Below, in pieces: positions 1 to 12,800 of a stretch of DNA of 64,000 bases. The stretch is taken from assembly GCA_028829895.1 (NCBI GenBank), contig CM054182.1:84376046-84440045 (forward strand). The letters run 5' to 3'. Source of the stretch: Sinotaia quadrata (lineage: Eukaryota; Mollusca; Gastropoda; Architaenioglossa; Viviparidae). The notes below the pieces were generated by a model. The model was not told the origin of the DNA. It did no database searches and worked only from the letters and a program-made list of their open reading frames with translations. A program made the translations under genes and the position numbers. The stretch's first letter is position 1; every line of letters starts with the position of its first letter.

Positions 1-455
1 TTGTCTCTGATTTATGTTTACAATTCTTACGTCCAGACCCATGGTATAGTGGGGAAATTACTAATACTATGGAACCATGAGTTCAGGATAGTTATAAGAA
101 TAAGTAATGTACAAGAAATGCTTATATTCCAGCTATCACTCTTTAAAATTTGTTTATTTTTTTATGTCACTTTTAGTTTTAATTTATTTGTGACTCTTTA
201 ATCACTTAGCTTTATTTTATTACACTGCTTACTTGTATACATACATAAATGTACTGATTGCAGTTTAATTTATTTATGATCATTTATTCACTTTGTTTTA
301 CTTTTAATACAAAGTTTCTGCACATATATGCACTGATTGTATTTTCATTTCTCATTTTTTAAAATGTTGTTTATTTATTTTAATTTAATTAGAAATTATT
401 ATTATGGATGCTATTATTAATATAATATATTTTTTATTTGTTTATTTTTGAATAG
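1..455 (+). other. Intron upstream of the EF-hand exon
   Basis: This AT-rich stretch ends in a T-rich tract and an AG immediately before the exon at 456, so it is read as the last intron of the gene whose 3' end follows. I see no coding sequence or recognisable repeat in it. Confidence 0.55.
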
Positions 456-872
456 GTGTATAGTAAATTGCTTAAGTATGACATTGATGAAGATGGACAA
501 CTCTCTGAAGAAGAGATTGCTCTTGGTAAACCTCAGATCCAGGAGTACTTGGACAAATACTCTGAGTTGAGCAAACAACAGATGAATGCTGAAGTGGGGA
601 AAGCTCCCAAGGATAACACACCTGCTACGCCTATCGATGAAAATAATTATGATGCTGATGATGGTGTGGAGATTGAAGTTGAGGGGGACATTGAATATGT
701 TGAAGACGATAATGAGAAAATTCACAGTTATCTTTTAGCACAATGTTTGGTGGGTGCTTTGGTAGGTATAGTAACTGTTGGCATTTACTACTGTTGCCAG
801 GTGAGGAAGATTAAAATGAAGGAGATGGCACAACAACAGCAAGGTGAAGTACATTTACAAAATAACAAATGA
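456..872 (+). CDS. EF-hand single-pass membrane protein, last exon (partial)
   Basis: The exon follows an acceptor (T-rich tract, AATAG) and runs about 138 codons to a TGA at 870-872. Its first residues are a helix (VYSKLLKY) followed by a canonical EF-hand loop, DIDEDGQLSEEE, with Asp at positions 1, 3 and 5, Gly at 6, a hydrophobic at 8 and Glu at 12; calcium binding is therefore likely. A low-complexity acidic stretch (many D/E) follows, then one hydrophobic segment at about residues 93-116 of the exon with two adjacent Cys, and a short basic, Gln-rich tail. The layout suggests an N-terminal calcium-binding part on the lumenal or outer side and a short cytosolic tail, but topology is inferred. 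The initiator is not here: the first codon is GTG (Val) read through from an upstream exon outside the window. I do not recognise the family. Confidence 0.7.
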   Translation: MYSKLLKYDIDEDGQLSEEEIALGKPQIQEYLDKYSELSKQQMNAEVGKAPKDNTPATPIDENNYDADDGVEIEVEGDIEYVEDDNEKIHSYLLAQCLVGALVGIVTVGIYYCCQVRKIKMKEMAQQQQGEVHLQNNK

Positions 873-1060
873 TGAAAAAAATAAATAATAATTGATGACA
901 AATAATGAAAAGAGAAAAATAATAACTTTTTTTTTTTTTTAATATCGTTTTTAAAATTAGTAAAACATGAATGTATATTTTGTACTTTCTATTCCAGTGT
1001 ATCATGAGATGTGATATAATCTGTAGTATGTGAAAAGATTTCAAGGTTTATACATTTAAA

Positions 1061-1066
1061 AATAAA
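1061..1066 (+). terminator. Candidate poly(A) signal of the EF-hand gene
   Basis: AATAAA lies about 190 bases after the stop codon. Another AATAAA is at 880-885, only 8 bases past the stop. The distal one gives a more usual 3' UTR length, but either could be used. Confidence 0.35.
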
Positions 1067-1083
1067 TTATTTACTAAAAACAT

Positions 1084-1500
1084 GAAATAGAATGATGTGG
1101 CCTGTTGGCACTAGAAGGGGGTATATCAATAGACCATTTATTTATTAGAAACCTGGAAATAGAGTGGTGTGACCTGTTGGCATGAGACGGGTGTATATTA
1201 ATAGACCATTTATTTACTAGAAACCTGGAAATAGAGTGGTGTGACCTGTTGGCATGAGATGGGTGTATATCAATAGACCATTTCTTTAGTAGAACCAGGA
1301 AATAGAATGGTGTAGGCTGTTGGCACTAGAAGGGGGTATATCAATAAACCATTTCTTTACCAGAAACTAGGAAAAAGAATGATGTAACCTGTTGGCAAAA
1401 GAAGGGGGTATATCAAAAGACCATTTCTTTACCAGAAACCTGGAAATAGAACGGTATAGCATATCTGCAATAGGAGAAGGGGTTATATAAATAGGTCAAA
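1084..1500. repeat. Minisatellite, ~71-bp unit, about 6 copies
   Basis: The block 'gaaatagaatgatgtggcc' with a following 'gtatatcaatagaccattt' recurs at roughly 71-base steps with moderate divergence. It lies in the gap between the EF-hand gene and the Ufd2-UBC gene. Confidence 0.8.
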
Positions 1501-2833
1501 GTGCAGCTTGGGAAACGCTACTCTAATGAATTTTTCCTATTTCCCAGTTCAAAACCAATTTATTTATTTCGTTTATTATTGATCCCCTAATGAAAATTTA
1601 TTGCACTTACATTTGCTAATCAATGTAGCACATAGTGGTCCCTAGTGAGCAGAGGGAAGTAACTCTTCATTGCCACATTGATAATTTACTTTTCTTATAA
1701 GGCAGTTTATCACATTCAAGGTAATTTTTAAAAAAACTATTGGCTAGAATTATTTTGTAAATATGAGATTTGGTGATGGTGATCTTACAAATTAAGTATA
1801 TTTATCTTGTCCAAAACTGAGCCTCAGAATCCAAGTTGATGTATAGATATTGTGCATTGTTTGATATATTGGTCCATATATCAGTTAAGTTTTCTTTTAA
1901 ATCTTTAAATACTGTTGATAGAGACAAGAGGAAAAATATGGACTTTAGCATATCATAACAACAAAAACTTTAAGAAAAAACAACAGTTTAGGAGTGAAAC
2001 TCATAAAACTTTAATAAAAGTAATCACGAATTTTGGAAAATTATTAGCTAACTTCATGACGTAGTGACACATTTAAAACTAGCTTTTTTGCCTATGATAA
2101 TGGAGAATGGGGCTATGTTAGTCCGTCCATAATAGTCATCATTAATTTTCTTTGGATCAGGACTTCAAAATATTTTAACTCCTTCCCCGAGGAGTATAAG
2201 TACTTTTGTATTATTGTTTAAAATTACAGTGAAATGATACACAGAAATAACTCATCAGTCATAGTCATCAAATTTAGCAAATTTATCTTTCCTAGACTGT
2301 AATAATTTTCTTATCATTTACTATTACTCCCCTTCTCATTAATATATTTATATTTTGGAGATTATTGTTTATTCCAACCTTTTTGAGATTATGGGACCTT
2401 CTCAGCTTCAAAAGTTAATCAGGGTGTTGATGCAGAAAATCAGCATTCTTGAGAGATTTTGCATTAATTCAGATACTCATGAGTGTCACAAAACTGATTG
2501 CAAACTCTTAGTTAATCTTTATTGGAAAGAAAAACACATTAAATAAAGTGTAATCATTTGTAGAATTAAATAACACTGGGAATTTTTTTTAGGTAGAATA
2601 CTGCCTACATATCTTTGTTGTGAATGTAGGTAATGCTGTATTGTGTTCAGTTAAGTGTACTTTAAAAATATTTTATTAATAATAATTATTAATAAAATGA
2701 TTGTGTGTGTGTGTGTGTGTGTGTATGAGTTAGAAAACATGCATGTTGGTATGTCTGCAGTTATGTATTTTTCCTAACTTAATGTTTCTCTTTTTATCTT
2801 AGTTCTTAAATAATTTCCCCTTGTTCTTGACAG
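1501..2833. other. Gap upstream of the Ufd2-UBC gene; probable promoter / 5' UTR intron
   Basis: No coding sequence is evident. A (GT)n microsatellite lies at 2700-2724. The right end is a strong 3' splice site (pyrimidine tract ending TTGACAG at 2833), so at least one 5' UTR or short coding exon of the next gene should lie upstream in this stretch. I could not pick out that exon or a TATA-type promoter. Confidence 0.4.
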
Positions 2834-2838
2834 AACTG

Positions 2839-3873
2839 ATGGCACAGAAGAGAGCAGCTTGGCTTGAGAAGCTTTCACAGACGCAATCCATAATTTCACA
2901 AAATAAGGAAAATAACAGTTTGGATCATCAAGGCAACAGCAATCACCAGAAATTCAAGACAGATAAATCTCCACGTGAGTCCTCCTTCACCAGTTTTAGC
3001 AGCACCACAGCTGACCATCAACTCTCTGCCTTAAAAGATCAGGATATCAAGCCACCAGATACTGCCAAGCTTAACACCAGTTTGAGCAGCACATCTGATC
3101 ATCAACTTTCTGCCTTAATAAACCAAGATATCAAGCCACCAGATCCTGCTAGGCTTAACACCAGTTTGAGCAGCACCACATCTGACCATCAACACTCTGC
3201 CTTAAAAGACCAGGATATCAAGTCACCAGATCCTAGCACCACATCTGACCATCAACTCTCTGCCTTAAAAGACCAGGATATCAAGCCACCAGATCCTGCT
3301 AGGCTTAACACCAGTTTGAGCAGCACTACATCTGACTGTCAACTCTCTGCTTTAGACCAGGATATCAAGCCACCAGATCCTAGCACCACATCTGACCATC
3401 AACTCTCTGCCTTAAAAGACCAGAATATCAAGCCACCAGATCCTGCCATGCTTAACACCAGTTCAGTGTCTTCACTCACATTAAATAGTAAGGAAAATAA
3501 TTCTGTGTCCATTATAAATCAACAGCAAAATTCATCTGTGACTACTTTACCAGCAGAAAGTGCAGACTTAACCCATTCCAAATTGGAATTGAAGCCTGAC
3601 CACAATCTGGACAGTAGCCATATGGTCAACTCCACAAGCAATGCAGAACTTTATGATTTGGGGAGTGGCCAGGAAGTTGAAAATGTAGAGAAACATATTG
3701 CTTCAGTGGCACAGAACAAGAACACTAATTTTTGTACTAGTCAGAGTGAGGAGACTATTTCTAGCTCTTCTGTTAATGTTGCTGTTACTACTGCTCCTGC
3801 AGTTAAAATGCAGAAGACTGCAGACCGAGAGAAAACTATCAGGTTTTTGGAAGATGTGTTGTCCTGCACTGTC
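2839..3873 (+). CDS. Exon 1: disordered N-terminus with a ~30-residue repeat
   Basis: It encodes about 345 residues. The first ([14 protein letters not shown]) form a short basic helix, in the position where UBE4B has its own basic N-terminal helix. Six imperfect copies of a Ser/Thr/Pro-rich unit around [17 protein letters not shown] follow (DNA about 2998-3462), in long (~29 aa) and short (~19 aa) versions. The rest is Ser/Asn/Gln-rich and presumably disordered. It ends in a helix ([10 protein letters not shown]) that runs phase 0 into exon 2. An exon this long and repetitive may vary in copy number between individuals. Confidence 0.75.
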
Positions 3874-6800
3874 GTAAGCACTTGAAACAATTTGTAACAT
3901 TTCATTATTTTTGTTTTTAATTAGTGACTGATGTTTGTGTTTATTTCACTTCTAGCCTGCTCATTATTGAGATGACCTCATTTTGTCTAGATTAATTTTA
4001 ATATAATTTTCCAAACAGTCATTAAAAATGAAACCTCATTTAGTTGGGGGAGAAAACCTATCATTGGCTGTCCTTTTACTGACAAGATTTATTACCTTGC
4101 ATAATAAATTCATTGTATTTGTTTAAAATTATTTAATTTTTTCAAACGTTTTTGCCAGTTTTCTTGGTTTATTTATGTTACAAACTTATATTTTATTTAA
4201 AATGTTGGATAGTCTGATTGACAGTTTTAATTTTTGAATTTGTTTAAATGCTATTATTTGTTAGGGAATGCATTAAATATTTGGGAAATGGCAGCAATTT
4301 AATGTGTGCATCTTTTCAAGTATTGACATAAATTACTTTTATTTTTAGAAGGAAAAGCAGCTGAATTACTAGATAGATATTCCAAATTTTGATCAGAATT
4401 CTGTAGTTTGAAACATGAAACAGTCTAATAAAATTGTGTTTGTAATTTCATATCATTTATTGAAATTTTAGCAGAATGTTTTTTTATATTGCCAACCCGT
4501 TAAATTTTATTGAAACTAAAAAGAACAAGGGGGAAAAAATGTCATTTTGAGTTTTGATCTAAATAATGTCTTGTTAAGAATTAATTGACGTACAAATGCA
4601 TGATGTGTAACTGTAAATCATTGAAATTGACATGGATAAAGCTCCAATGCTTTCTGGCCTCATATTACTCATAATCTTATGCTTCTCCCTTCCATGCCTA
4701 ATTTCTTAAATATTGAACAGATTCTTCAAGAAAAGGAAAATTTCAGGACTCGGTATGGCTTGGGTAAATTAACTGTCAGCTCCTTGCAGTTTCCCAAAAC
4801 TGCTGAAGAAGTTGAATCGAAGATGGTCAGTCTTGTGCATGAAGTGTTTGTGCGACAAGTGAAGAAGGTAAGATAATTTCTCTACATTTGGCTTGTACTA
4901 TGGTTGTTTATTCTTTACTTATAATTGTTTGTTCATTCTTTTGATATGTTTATACTTTTTGTTTGAACTTTATATTCCTTGCTACTTTTAGCCTGTCAGT
5001 GTTATTTTCTACTTACAGTGTTCTTATAGCTTTAGTTTAACAAATGTGGCTGTTTTTACTTTTATCCTGTCTGTATTATTTGTACTTACAGTTATATTAT
5101 AGCTTTCATATTTGTGTCTCTTTCCATTTTTTATTGACCAGTGGTACTGGTATTTACAATTATACTATAGCTTATGCTATCAGTGTTATTTGTACTTAGA
5201 GTTTTAATATAGCTTTAATGAATATGGCAGTTTTAACTTTTATACTACCAATGTTATTTGTACTATAGCTTTTCCAAATATGGATGTTTGAACTTTTATA
5301 TTACCAGAGACATTAGTAGTATACTAAAAGTATAGTTTTATGAATGTGGCAGTTTTAACTTTTATACTACCAGTGTTATTTGTACTTAGAGTTCTTTTTA
5401 GCCAGAAAGTATTATTTGTATTTAAAATAACTTTAACAAATGTGGCTGTTTATAATTATACTTTTAGTATATCAGTATTATTTGCATTTAAAGTTATACT
5501 ACAGTGTTAACAAATGTGGGTATTTCTACCTGAGTCGAAAAGCATACGAGTGCAGGTCTAATATCTATAGCTGACTTATGTTACTAGGTGTTGAGAATAG
5601 ATCTGAGTCCATAAGCATACGAGTGCAGGTCTAATATCTATAGCCGACTGCTGTTACTAGGTGTTGAGAATAGACCTGAGTCCATAAGCATATGCAGTAC
5701 TATTGTTATAGGTTTTGAGAGCAGACTTGTATCCATAACTTGTGCACTAGTATTCTTGTAGGTTTTGAGAGCAGACTTGTATCCATAACTTGTGCACTAG
5801 TATTCTTGTAGGTTTTGAGCAGACTTAACTTGTGCAGTAGTATTCTTGTAGGTTTTGAGAGCAGACTTGTATCCATAACTTGTGCACTAGTATTCTTATA
5901 GGTTTTGAGAGCAGACTTGTATCCATAACTTGCGCAATAGTATTCTTGTAGGTTTTGAGAGCAGACTTGTATCCATAACTTGTGCACTAGTATTCTTGTA
6001 GGTTTTGAGAACAGGCCTGTATCCATAGCTGACTGATGTTTGTAGGTGTTGAGAGCAGTTCAGTATCCATAGCTGACTGATGTTTGTAGGTGTTGAGAGC
6101 ATTTAAGTATCCATAGCTGACTGATGTTTGTAGGTGTTGAGAGCATTTCAGTATCCATAGCTGACTGATGTTTGTAGGTGTTGAGAGCATTTAAGTATCC
6201 ATAGCTGACTGATGTTTGTAGGTGTTGAGAGCAGTTCAGTATCCATAGCTGACTGATGTTTGTAGGTGTTGAGAGCAGTTCAGTATCCATAGCTGACATG
6301 TTTGTAGGTGTTGAGAGCAGTTCAGTATCCATAGCTGACTGATGTTTGTAGGTGTTGAGAGCATTTCAGTATCCATAGCTGACTGATGTTTGTAGGTGTT
6401 GAGAGCAGTTCAGTATCCATAGCTGACTGATGTTTGTAGGTGTTGAGAGCATTTCAGTATCCATAGCTGACTGATGTTTGTAGGTGTTGAGAGCAGTTCA
6501 GTATCCATAGCTGACTGATGTTTGTAGGTGTTGAGAGCAGTTCAGTATCCATAGCTGACTGATGTTTGTAGGTGTTGAGAGCAGTTCAGTATCCATAGCT
6601 GACTGATGTTTGTAGGTGTTGAGAGCAGTTCAATATCCATAGCTGACTGATGTTTGTAGGTGTTGAGAGCAGTTCAGAATCCATAGTTGACTGATGTTTG
6701 TAGGTGTTGAGAGCAGTTCAGTATCCATAGCTGACTGATGTTTGTAGGTGTTGAGAGCAGTTCAATATCCATAGCTGACTGATGTTTGTAGGTGTTGAGA

Positions 6801-9800
6801 GCAGTTCAGAATCCATAGTTGACTGATGTTTGTAGGTGTTGAGAGCAGTTCAGAATCCATAGTTGACTGATGTTTGTAGGTGTTGAGAGCAGTTCAGAAT
6901 CCATAGCTGACTGACATTTGAGCTCATAACTTTGTACCATAGTAGTGTTGCAAGTTTGGAGAGGTCAGTAACCATAGCTGGTTGCTGCTGTTACTTTCTG
7001 TTGCTGCTTTTTAAATTGATTTTTATTTTTTATTTTATACCTTTCTATATTTATGCCTTTCTACAGTAACCATAACATTTTGTGTCTTCAGGTGAACTTT
7101 GCAATAACAGCTTATAACGCCTGCAAAGAATTCAGTGCTACTTATAATGACACATTAGTTGATGCCACATCAAATATTGTGAAGAAAGAAGCTTTGGATT
7201 CACTCATTTCTTGCTTCAGAGATGGTGGGTACAGATTATCAAATGTATAAGAGTATGTATCGAGTCAAACCAGTTTGATATTCGTTTAAAGTTTTTATTT
7301 TTTTTTTTAATGAGATGGCTGATTTTGTAACAATAATATTTAAAATATGGCCTATCAAATAGTTAACCAAGTTGTAAGTGCTTAGAGCTAGATGTTTGTG
7401 AATGAGATCATTATTATAGTTATTATTTATTATTATACAAAAGATGAATATTTCTCAGTTCTTTCACTTTCATTAGTTTTTTTTTAAATCAGTTTGTTGG
7501 GTGATTTTTTTTTTGGGGGGGGGTTTGTTGTAGTTGTTAAGTTGCTGTAAATAAAATAAATATATAGTACATACTATTAGAGAAGTTACTTAATAAATCC
7601 ATAGAAGATGTGTTCTTTCTAAGAGTTCCATTATTGCTGGGGTAAAATATATTAATTTGAATTTTTAATTTGCACCTTACCACAAAAGAGAATTCTGGAG
7701 CCACTTCACCTGATGAAGATCTTTGGTCTTCGTATGGAGATGGATCTTCGCATTCTGTGAGTCTTTTGTTAGTTTTGTACAGATTTGAGTGTTGTTGTTA
7801 ACATTAAATTTTATTTGATCATCCCAGTCTTGTTTTTTTTGTAGTGTTAATCTTTACATTTTATTATTTGTTTAATCACCTCACTCTGTGTTTCTAGCAT
7901 TATTCTTTTACTTGATCATATTACTTTTTTATTCATCAAGTTTTATTTGATCAGAATCTGTACATGTTTTCAACCATTACATTGATTTTATGATTGTTCA
8001 TTTCACTCTGAGATTTTTCAATATCGTGTTTGTTCATTTCACTCCAAGATTGTTTCATGCATTAATTGTGTTGTTCATTTCATCTCTTGAGATTTGTGAG
8101 CATTAATTTTGTTTGTTTTATTTTCACTACCTCAAGTATTTGTATAATTGTATGATCATTGGTAAATTTTTGCAGAATTTCTCCTGATTTTTGTCGTTGC
8201 TATGTCTACATGATTTTACTATTAAAAAAAAAAAGCATTATGTACATCTGATTTTAATACAATAATTCAAGTTCATGTTAATCCAGACTTAAAATGTTTG
8301 AAGAGCCCAGTCTGCACTTACTGTTGCACTTTTGCTTCATTACACATGAATGTTGACCAGTATGCTATAGTTTGCACTTTGGCCACAGTGCGGGAGAATG
8401 CTGGGAGTAAAATACTGTAGTTTTTGCCACTTTGACCACAGTGCTCAAGAATGCTGACAATAAAATACTGTAGTTTTTGCCACTTTGGCCACAGTGCTCA
8501 AGAATGCTGACAATAAAATACTGTAGTTTTTGCCACTTTGACCACAGTGCTCAAGAATGCTGACAATAAAATACTGTAGTTTTTGCCACTTTGGCCACAG
8601 TGCTCAAGAATGCTGACAATAAAATACTGTAGTTTTTGCCACTTTGGCCACAGTGCTCAAGAATGCTGACAATAATTTGTTGTTGACTGTGGCACTTTAT
8701 TTTTTTTCTTGTGTTGTATCATTGTTAATGCATGACTTTTTCAGATGTTGATGTTGTAATAGTATACAGTGGTGCCACATATTATGCATATTTAATTTAT
8801 GCAGATTCAGCTATGTGCATTTTTTTTTTGGGGGGGGGGGACATGAGATGAAAGACGTAATTTGAAAGGAAAGATGTAAATCTACTGCTGTTTCCTTAGT
8901 TGGTCTCAGTTCCTGTCAGCATCTTGCCTGTGAATGTGTAATTCTCATACATTGTAAGGATTCATAAATGTTGTTTGTATAACATGGCTTCAAAATGCAA
9001 GTCACCTATATGTACTTCTTCAGATGTATTCACTTGAATGATTTAATTTCTTAATTCGATCACTCTGTGAAATGAAGCCCCCAAATCATATTAAGCTCTA
9101 TGGATACATCATGGTTTAAAAACCTGTCAACAGCAGGTAAGTCCACATTATCAAATTCTTGAGCTGATCCAGAGCCAGCCACTTCATGTATGACTCAGAC
9201 CTGGCCCACCAGTCAATATTTATCTCATAGTTCATCATTAGGGTGCTGTATAATAATCATTGTAAAAATTTTTACTATACACAATTTTTGTTTTACAAGC
9301 TGATGTCACAACATAACTTCCCTGTAAAATGTGACACCACTGAACAGCAATGTGCCTTTATAAATATTATTTATATATATACACATTTTGTATGATTTAG
9401 AAATTATACCAGATATAGCTTTTACTTCAAAATTTTTGAAAACCCCATGCATTAACTATTTCATTTATCTGGATTACACTAGATTGATTTTTTTTATTTT
9501 AAAAGATATATATATATATATTTTTAATGTTTATTTGATTAGCCAGTAAATTTTTAAAATTATAAATATGATTTGTCTTAATTAGAAGCAGACTCTTGCA
9601 AACAGAACAGATACTAAAGTAAAATGATGACTGAAACATTAGGTACCTTACAGTAGTTCCAACTTTTATTGATATTATCTTAAGTCAGACAAAAAAGAAT
9701 AAGTTCGCAGACAGTGATTAAGAATAATTTACCATTCAATTGTTAGTTTTCTTTTAATTTCATAATATTACAATTGCTTGGCATTCCTTATTTAGAACTA

Positions 9801-12800
9801 ACATCTAATACTATTAAACATATTTTAAATAAGATATATTTCTTTTATTTTTTTTAATGAAGGCAGTCTGTTTGTGTTTGTGTTTTGCATGCATGTTTAT
9901 ATTTGCAAATGGTTTTCTTTGTCTAGTTTGAAACGCATACTTTCTTGCCACGGCTGGTTAATCAGGCACAGGATGGTGCCAATGTATCACAAGCTTTGCT
10001 GATTGACTTACTCAAACATGATCAGGGCGAGCTCTTTCTTAAAGCCCTTCTTTGTGCTAGTGGAAATCGATTGGCTGCTGTGAAAAGGTAGATAATCTAA
10101 GCTTTTTTCTTTACAATATGTCACAGATAACTATACCAATGAGCTCTGAAATTTTGAGCATTCTGGATAAAATAGCAACTATATCAAGCAAACTTACTTT
10201 CATTGCTAAATCCTAACTTGATAAATTTCCAATAACAGGTGAAATAGATTACTCCATATGCTTCAAACTCTGCATTTCATTTGTTGTATTTTTTTTTAAC
10301 ATTTTCTTTTGTGATAGGAAGTGATTATGTTATTCTTTTTTCAACATGTGGTTTTAATCCAGTCATGAATAAGAAGAAGATGGTAATATGTTGGGGTTCT
10401 TTATTTTTGTCTTTATCAAACATCAGATCTCTATATATAAATTGTGTTTCTGATAGAATTCTTGCATTCTCCTTTGACAGCTTGATAGTCTTTCATTTTT
10501 CTTTCTATTAATCATGAACCATGTCCTCAGGATTGACAAGATGTAGTTCTAAGTACATTAATTCTAGTTCTCAAGCCCTTTATTGTACTGAGTAATATTT
10601 ATGAAATACCTTAGTCAAGGAATATGCATTTCTCTTATCAATCCCAGCTCTTATTACATTTAATATAATTTTTGTAAGTGATTTAGCACCTTATAAACTG
10701 AAATAGATTACTGTTCAGTAAATAATTAATTTTTGTGTGTAGAACAGTGGCTTAAGCTTCAAGTCAAACACTTATTTTTTTTTTATGAGTTCCAACAAGT
10801 AAGGGAAACATGAAAAACAAGATCTATACTGATATAGACCTCTCCTTGAATGAAGTTAACCTATAGTTTTGAACAATTCCCAGGGTTCAGCAATGAGATC
10901 AAAGACTGAAAACAGAACCTTTGTGTGTGCATTTTATTTATTGTTCATTTAATTTATAAGAATAAGAAGTGTGTGAAAGTAATACTTTAGGAACATATAC
11001 TCAGTTTATTGTTATAGTGTATACGGTAATCAGTGAATTCAGTTTTAAAACTTAAGAAAAGATCTTAATATATGCTAGGGTTTTTACTAAACACATACAC
11101 ACACACACACACACTTTCTTTCTTTTACATACACACTGGTATGTCGTAAATTATTTAAAAGTTAAAGGGCTCAAAACTTGAGGAGTCAATGGAATTTAAT
11201 TTTTTGGAGTTAATGGGGCCTGTGGATTTTCAGCACTTTAACATCATTGTGTACTTTGGAAGAATGTTTTCTGTTACATCATACCTTAAAAGAATGTTTT
11301 GTATTACTCTACACTTTATAAGAATGCTTTATATTACAGTATTTTTTAAATAGTCTTTATATCATGTTAAATCTTAGCAGCACACAAAATGTTTAATGTG
11401 TGCTTATTATACCTCAGCAGTGCTTTAAATTTCAATTTTATAACTACAATATGGTTTTCTGTATTGCTTAAAATTAAAACTTTTAAAGGGTTTTTTACAA
11501 GGTTTATTTTAAAACTGTTTAGAATATATTAAAAGTGCTTTTATTCACCTAATAATTACTCATATTTATTACTGTATTTATTGAAAACACTATAGCAAGA
11601 ACAATTATTTTGTATTCTTTTAATTACGTAATTGATGCTCAGAAATCTGTCTCCAGCATCAAAATGTTTGGTACACCCAGGATTTGTGAACTCCTGTGTA
11701 AATATTTGTTTGTATATAATTTTGTTTCTTTTTATCATGAAGTCTTATGTTTTGTACATTAACAGGCTAGACGAACTCATCCTCAGTGAAAATGTCACAC
11801 TTGGTGCTCTTGATGTTCTAATATCAAATGTAAGTGTGTCATATGACAGAAATTCATCTCATAATTCTTTTGTTAAATGTTAGTGTCTTGTGTGACAGGA
11901 ATTCAGCTTGTAATTCTTCTGCAAGAATTTGATCTTAATGCTTCTTAAGTGTATTGCTTTAATAAAAATCTCTTTCATAAAGCTTCTGTTAAATGTCACT
12001 GTATTGTTTAAAAGGAATACATCTTGTATTGCTTTAATTTATGTAAGTTTGAAGAAGTCCACTATTCTAATCACTTTGATTTTGACAAAACTCGAGTCTG
12101 GTCATAACGGTGATTATTAGCTTAGAAAGTTAACTGACTGATAAAGAAAGAATGGACTTAAAAATAATTCGTACATGTCTGCTATTGATTTGTGATTTGA
12201 ATTGGAGAATGCTTTATGTAACTAAACCATTAGTTTTATGTTCACTAATTTGATTACGTTGTACATTATACATGTACATTTTGATTGATGCTATATTTCT
12301 TATGCTGCTTGTATCAGGCTAATGAATATTATTGCAGAGTTTCGAGATGAAATTAACCTGAAATTTAGTGCTGCCTTAATTTGATTTCATTCTTTGATGC
12401 TTTTGATCCACTTTAGACTGCTACTGTACTCTACCGGATCACGTTGGTGTGTGAATCCAGTGTTGTCTACCTGGGCTCCTTTGTATAAAATGTCTCAGTT
12501 AGTAAAGAAAAGATTGTCTACCTGGGCTCCATTGAGAACATAATCATTGCAGTTCATCTGCATCAGAACTAGTTCACCTAAGTTTGTCAGTATGGAATGG
12601 ATGTTTTAAGTTGGAATTTGAGCCTGTGAGCTCATTCTTTTTGGTGGATTGTTGTAACTAGAGATTGCTGTAACTAGACAGTGTCGTAACTAGAGATTGC
12701 TGTAACTAGACAGTGTTGTAACTAGAGATTGCTGTAACTAGACAGTGTTGTAACTAGAGATTGTTTTAACTAGAGATTGATGGAACTAGACATTGTTGTA

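Larger units (their letters stand above)
4721..7756 (+). other. Exons 2-4: N-terminal variable region of the Ufd2-like protein
   Basis: Exon 2 (4721-4867), exon 3 (7092-7224) and exon 4 (7689-7756) encode residues 346-461. They are mainly helical ([17 protein letters not shown], then [13 protein letters not shown]) and end in an acidic loop, [13 protein letters not shown]. In Ufd2/UBE4 proteins this part is poorly conserved and, in yeast, contributes to Rad23 binding. I infer the equivalence from position and weak similarity only. Confidence 0.6.

Noticed and set aside
2355..2546. 63-codon open frame upstream of exon 1
   Set aside because: No family motif, weak start context and AT-rich composition; not in a position or frame that joins exon 1 convincingly.
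5706..6332. Several 67-106-codon open frames on the minus strand
   Set aside because: They are the 44/50-bp minisatellite read in different frames; the peptide repeats exactly with the DNA unit.
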